Assembly (NCBI GenBank): GCA_023101885.1
Contig: JALPQD010000102.1
Coordinates: 4,896,971-4,960,970, forward strand
Direction of reading: 5' to 3'
DNA from: Typhlomys cinereus
Taxonomy: Eukaryota > Chordata > Mammalia > Rodentia > Platacanthomyidae
DNA length: 64,000 nucleotides
Both the position numbers and the translations under genes were made by a program. Position 1 is the stretch's first letter. Each line of letters opens with the position of its first letter. The notes beneath the pieces are model-generated. The model searched no databases, was not told where the DNA came from, and saw nothing but the letters and a program-made list of their open reading frames with translations. Positions 60,115-64,000 of the stretch are shown piece after piece.

Positions 60115-62486
60115 CTAGGGGAGAAAAGACAGAAGGAAGTGCTCAGCTGCAGGCTACAGAAGCAAGGGAATGCATTTCTTTCTCAACATGAATTTATCTT
60201 CGCCAATGAATTTAGCAATCTCATTCTCCCTTGAAGTTTTCCATGTAGGATTTTTATCTGAAAAGGAGGGTGTGGATGTGTATAGGGTTGGTTTCCCTCC
60301 CCAAAGGCCTTCCAGACTCAAGACTGATAACAATCAGAAATCAAAGATTTGTTTTTATACAAGAAAAGCTACTATCACATTCACAAAGCGCACAAAGCAC
60401 TTCTAAACTTTCTTTTGCTTTAAATGGAAGCTTTGTATCTTTAGCAGTTTAAGGTGGAGTGGTGACTAACTCAGGTATTGCCTCTACTGTATCTCAATGG
60501 GTTTCTGTGGATGCTGGCATGCTCATGTGCCTTTAAGTATTTGAACCCCAAAAGAATGACTGGATTCTGAAACTTTAAGGCCTGTTTCCTCACCCAGCCA
60601 AATTGCACTATCCCCAATGTCTCTCCCCGAAGACAAGAACTGAATGCTTAGTTTTGTGCCCCAAGAAGCAGCCTTCTCTCCACCCCCACTGCCCTACTGT
60701 CTAACAACTCTCACATAGGAGGCTCCTCTCTCTGAACCCTTCCAACCCCCACCTGTTCTTTAGCTGTCAGAGAACTTTCTGCTCTCACCTCTCTGAGACC
60801 CTCTCCCAGCCATGCTCTTACTTACTTTCTCAGTCTTCTGTTCTAATGTCTTCCACTAGGAGATAAAACTTGAATTTCTTTTTTTTTAAATTATTATTTA
60901 TTCAATTGTGTGTGTGTGCATGTGTGTGTGTGTGAAGAACCACAGGCAAATTCGGGAACCCCCGTGGACCGCCTCCACCTCCTCGTTTACTCTGCTCTGG
61001 GATTCACAGGTTCCGCCCTACCAGGACCAAAAGCGCAGGCCGCCCCTGCTTCCGCTGGGCGTCTATACATGGGGTCTAGGATCCGAACTCAGGACCTTCC
61101 GCCTGCAAGGCAGAGGCTTAACCCCTGAGCCACCTCTCCAGCCCCAAAACTTGAATTTCTTAAGTCTCATGTTATTTCTCTTTATTCATGGCCTCCATGT
61201 GGTAGTGCCTTATACACTGTCAGGATCATGGGAAAGATTGCTCCTCCCTCTTCTTACCTAATATTTATTATATCTTCTCCCCTTTGAGTCCAATCGATCC
61301 CTTGCATTCTGCCCAGCCATCCTCTCCTTCAATGTACATTCCTCAGAAACTGGGTACCTTTGTCCCAGATCATCTGTAACATATGTGTACTGGCTGCTTT
61401 TTCCTGTATGCTTTGGGACCCTGCTTATCTCGTCTTCCCACTCCAAGGACAAGGACCATTTTCTTCATTGCTATTGTCTCCAAAGTGCATGCAGTATACA
61501 ATTCAAAATAAAATATGAACTTAATAAATACTGGTTAAGGCTGAAACACAAACACAACTGTACTTATGAACTGCATTTATTTTCATTGTATAAGCTGAAA
61601 TTTTCAGCATGTTTATTGAGGGTATGTTTTGAGTTTATATAGCTTGTCTCTGTAAGCAAAAAGCCACATTTTTCAGAGGGATCCATATATAGAATGTAAA
61701 GTAAATGATTCTTTTCCTAGGAAAGGGTCAGGCTATTCTGCTGTTCTCCAATTATTGTTCTTTAACAGAAATAAATTTTATTCTGTTTGAAAAGAAGAGT
61801 GATTTGCATATATTTGGGCCCTCTTAGTTGCTTAAAGAGGTAAATGCTTGAATTCTAATGAATATGTATGACATGCAGGGATTTCTCTTTTGCTTTGCAA
61901 AAATCTTGCATCAAAATCATGGTGGCATGGGGAAAAAAAGTTCAGTGACTTTGTAGTTTACACAGCATTATTATTCATTAGTTCAGCAGATACCCAGCAA
62001 ATGTTTCGTGGGGACCAAGAAAAGGAGATGCAAAATAAATAATTGCAGTCCCTTCTCGTAAGGTTTTTACCATCTACCACATGGAAGGAGAGAGTGAATG
62101 ATGATAATGCCCCAAAAGAGACATAGACTGGAGCCAGAGGACCCTCTAAATTAAATCAGAGGAAATGCTGAAGATGTTTCTAGAAGAGATGCTCTGAGCA
62201 GGCAGACAGGACAAGAGGATGGAACTACAAGTAGAGGGAGGTGGCATTGATAATAGAACCTAAAAGGGCTTGAGCCTTACAAAGTAACATGTGACTCTCT
62301 GAAGCTGACATGGCAGGGACATGCCCAGGTGAGGCTGGGAGGATAGGCCAGGACCAGACCTCAAGAGGCCTCAGAGGAAAACTATTTTCCCCATGACACG
62401 TTGATCATTGCTATTTTAATTCTCTAGAAGCGCTGCTCAGCTGGAAAGCACATAGGGCTAGCTGGGGTGTCTGTCCTCTGTCTGAC
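60115..62486 (-). other. FRAS1: FRAS1 intron with a young SINE
   Basis: Phase-2 intron. It contains the B2-related SINE at 60881-61145 and an L2-like trace at about 61975-62040 ('ttcattagttcagcagatacccagcaaatg'). The rest shows nothing recognisable. Confidence 0.9.
60865..61161 (-). mobile_element. B2-related SINE with 16-bp perfect duplication
   Basis: The body spans 60881-61145, minus strand. It is flanked by aaaacttgaatttctt at 60865-60880 and 61146-61161. Head, B-box region and body match the copies at 36074 and 22097 closely. The (TG)n segment and A/T tail end are intact. Confidence 0.93.
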
Positions 62487-62719
62487 CTGTTTGGATGCTC
62501 CTTGTGCTTGACGTCCAGGTATTTCAAGGTTGCGATGAAGGACTGGGCCTGGAAGCCTCTAGCTGTCCCTGCCACCACAGGGGTGTGGCAGATGGCACTG
62601 TCTGTTCCAATGGTGACAATGTTGCTTCGTAAGGGGGTCCCCACATGGCCCACCTTGTCCACAGCCTTTGCCACACAGCGTACGTGGAACCTCCTGCTGA
62701 AGTAAATGCTGTCAAGGAC
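62487..62719 (-). CDS. FRAS1: FRAS1 coding exon (first visible, residues 1-78)
   Basis: A 233-nt exon starting at a whole codon. The acceptor is 'ttttcccacag' and the donor AACAG/GTCAGA, a weak non-consensus site. It encodes VLDSIYFSRRFHVRCVAKAV, then VGHVGTPLRSNIVTIGTDSA and DVKHKEHPN. The extracellular location and continuity with the next exon ('PN-R-IHISVQ') support the assignment. Upstream exons are outside the window. Confidence 0.97.
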
Positions 62720-64000
62720 CTGTGGGAAAAAGCAAGTGTCTCAGACATTCAGACACTGTATTAGCAGATTTTCATCCTATATCCGGATAAGTGACATGGC
62801 CGCATAAACTGTTGGTACAAAGTAAGTTACAAAGGTGTACCAGTTACTCTTAACTAACACTCAAAGTCAAGCAATTTAAAGAGAAAAGGGGATTTATTCA
62901 GCTTATGGTTCTAGAGGGGAGAAACAGTCCTTTCATGGCGGATGGGGCACGGCTGGCTGGCAGAAGCTGGAGATAGGTTAGGTCACACCCATAAGGGAGG
63001 TTGAGAGCTACAAGACTGCCTGCTGCCAAAGCAGAGCTCTCCAGGAGGTAGGGTAGGACTAATCTACCTCAAGGCCCAACCCCTGAGACCACCTGTCCTC
63101 CAGCAAAGCTCCACTACTTAAAGCTGCCATGATCTTCCCAAACACGTGAGACTGTGGGGGACAGACATCAAACCATGACAGGAGGCTTCCCTTCCATGCA
63201 CCCATCTACTCACTGCCCACTCAGACACAATCATTCATTCATTCATTCGTCATGTAATCACTGACTCTTCACCATCACCCAGGCACTTGTAGTGTAAAGA
63301 AATAAGACAGACAATGAACAAGAGCCCAGAGACTGGCTGCCAGAACCAGTTTGTTCTCTTTACATCATGCTACAGCATAGTGATGACCTGCTTCTCAGAC
63401 CTCCAGTGAGAATGGTGGCCTCCAAACTTTGCCGCCAAGAATGTGAGATCAGCTTCAGTCTGGACATACTGGATATAATTCCTTAGTCTGCCTTCTGAGA
63501 AAAGCTTGCAACACTTTCCATAATGGTTCCTTTGATTTGGAGTCAGTTTTTCAAGAGCGAACATGAACAGAAGCGAAGTTACTGGGTCACAAGCTCCAAA
63601 TATCCTGTGCAGGATGTAACTTACCCTATAGAAACCCGTGCTTCTTCCTTGTCATCTGACCCATGAGAGCTTTTGTCCTTCATCCTTCCAAGTTTTCCCA
63701 CTACAGATGGACCAGGGAGGCAGATGGGAGATGGCCTCACTGATAGTCAGCTACACAAGAAGTTTTTGCTTTTTGCAAAAATCTGTTGACATCCTAGTGT
63801 CTTCTATGGATGTTGAATAGCAAATCCTTGCTGGGTAATGATGACATCCAGAGTCAGAAGAGAGGTGCTTCTCTTCATTGGCCTTCATTTCTCTTCCTTT
63901 CAAGTGCTCCCTATGCTACTAAAAGGGTCACAGTGGCGAGTATCGGTGCTTGCTGATTTCCACTTGAGCTTGAGACTGAGAACTAGGCCTTTGATACCTT
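62720..64000 (-). other. FRAS1: FRAS1 intron (part, to the right edge)
   Basis: It contains repeat family R1 copy 3 and an L2-like (ATTC)n segment at 63228-63300. I looked for a further FRAS1 exon up to 64000 and found none. The 64-codon minus-strand frame at 63370-63564 has no flanking splice signals that fit. Confidence 0.85.
62857..63182 (+). mobile_element. Dispersed repeat, family R1, copy 3
   Basis: 'gggatttattcagcttatggttctagagg', 'tttcatggcggatgggg', 'ggcagaagctggagataggttaggtcacaccc', 'cctcaaggcccaacccc', 'gtcctccagcaaagctcc' and 'gtgggggacagacatcaaaccatgac' match copies 1 and 2 in order. Confidence 0.6.

Larger units (their letters stand above)
32285..64000 (-). other. FRAS1: FRAS1 gene, 3' portion (11 coding exons and 3' UTR)
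   Basis: FRAS1 is the Fraser-complex protein that, with FREM1 and FREM2, anchors epithelium to the basement membrane. Loss causes Fraser syndrome in people and blistering in mice. Eleven exons on the minus strand, each bounded by AG and GT, have compatible phases (intron phases in order 2,1,0,1,1,2,2,1,0,0) and sum to 2,259 nt: 752 residues plus stop. I see no frameshift or premature stop. Since the whole protein is about 4,000 residues, this is the region after the CSPG repeats and most Calx-beta domains, plus the membrane anchor. The gene continues past the right edge. The residue numbers used in the exon entries count from the first visible codon. Confidence 0.97.

Noticed and set aside
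63370..63564. Minus-strand frame considered as a further FRAS1 exon
   Set aside because: It does not resemble the FRAS1 region expected before VLDSIYF, and no AG/GT pair with matching phase frames it.

Overview
The window is mammalian nuclear DNA, almost certainly from a rodent. Coding sequence comes as short exons with GT/AG borders, separated by introns full of L1, B1-, ID-, B3- and B2-related retroposons. A young B2-related SINE family with clean target-site duplications points to the mouse-like rodents (Myodonta: muroids or jerboas). I cannot name the species.

Two neighbouring genes lie on the minus strand. The right part (about 32.3 to 64 kb) is the 3' end of FRAS1. Eleven exons join without a frame break into the last 752 residues of this giant basement-membrane protein, ending in one transmembrane helix, a basic cytoplasmic tail and the C-terminal PDZ ligand GTEV. 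A 3' UTR of about 2.9 kb follows. The left part (1 to about 20.1 kb) is the 5' end of ANXA3: a CpG island with a non-coding first exon near 19.93-20.1 kb, and a tiny second exon at 15.7 kb that encodes only the first five residues (MASIW) before a GTAAGT donor. The rest of the annexin lies beyond the left edge. This order and orientation, FRAS1 followed by ANXA3, match what I know of human chromosome 4q21.

The intergenic stretch (about 20.2-32.3 kb) holds mobile DNA only. It includes a three-layer nest: an LTR-like element, split by a CBX3 (HP1-gamma) processed retrocopy, which is itself split by an L1 3' end. Other notable mobile DNA includes two L1 copies with apparent 3' transductions, a solo LTR with 6-bp duplications and four phased CCAAT boxes, a 2.6-kb L1 with ORF2 remains in a FRAS1 intron, and several dated-by-TSD SINEs.

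I found no tRNA, rRNA, CRISPR array or prokaryotic or phage gene. Apart from the FRAS1 exons and ANXA3 exon 2, every open frame I examined is an antisense shadow, repeat sequence or chance. I did not find an undescribed multi-gene system. The most interesting material is in the nested retroposons, the transduction-bearing L1s and the small tandem repeats.
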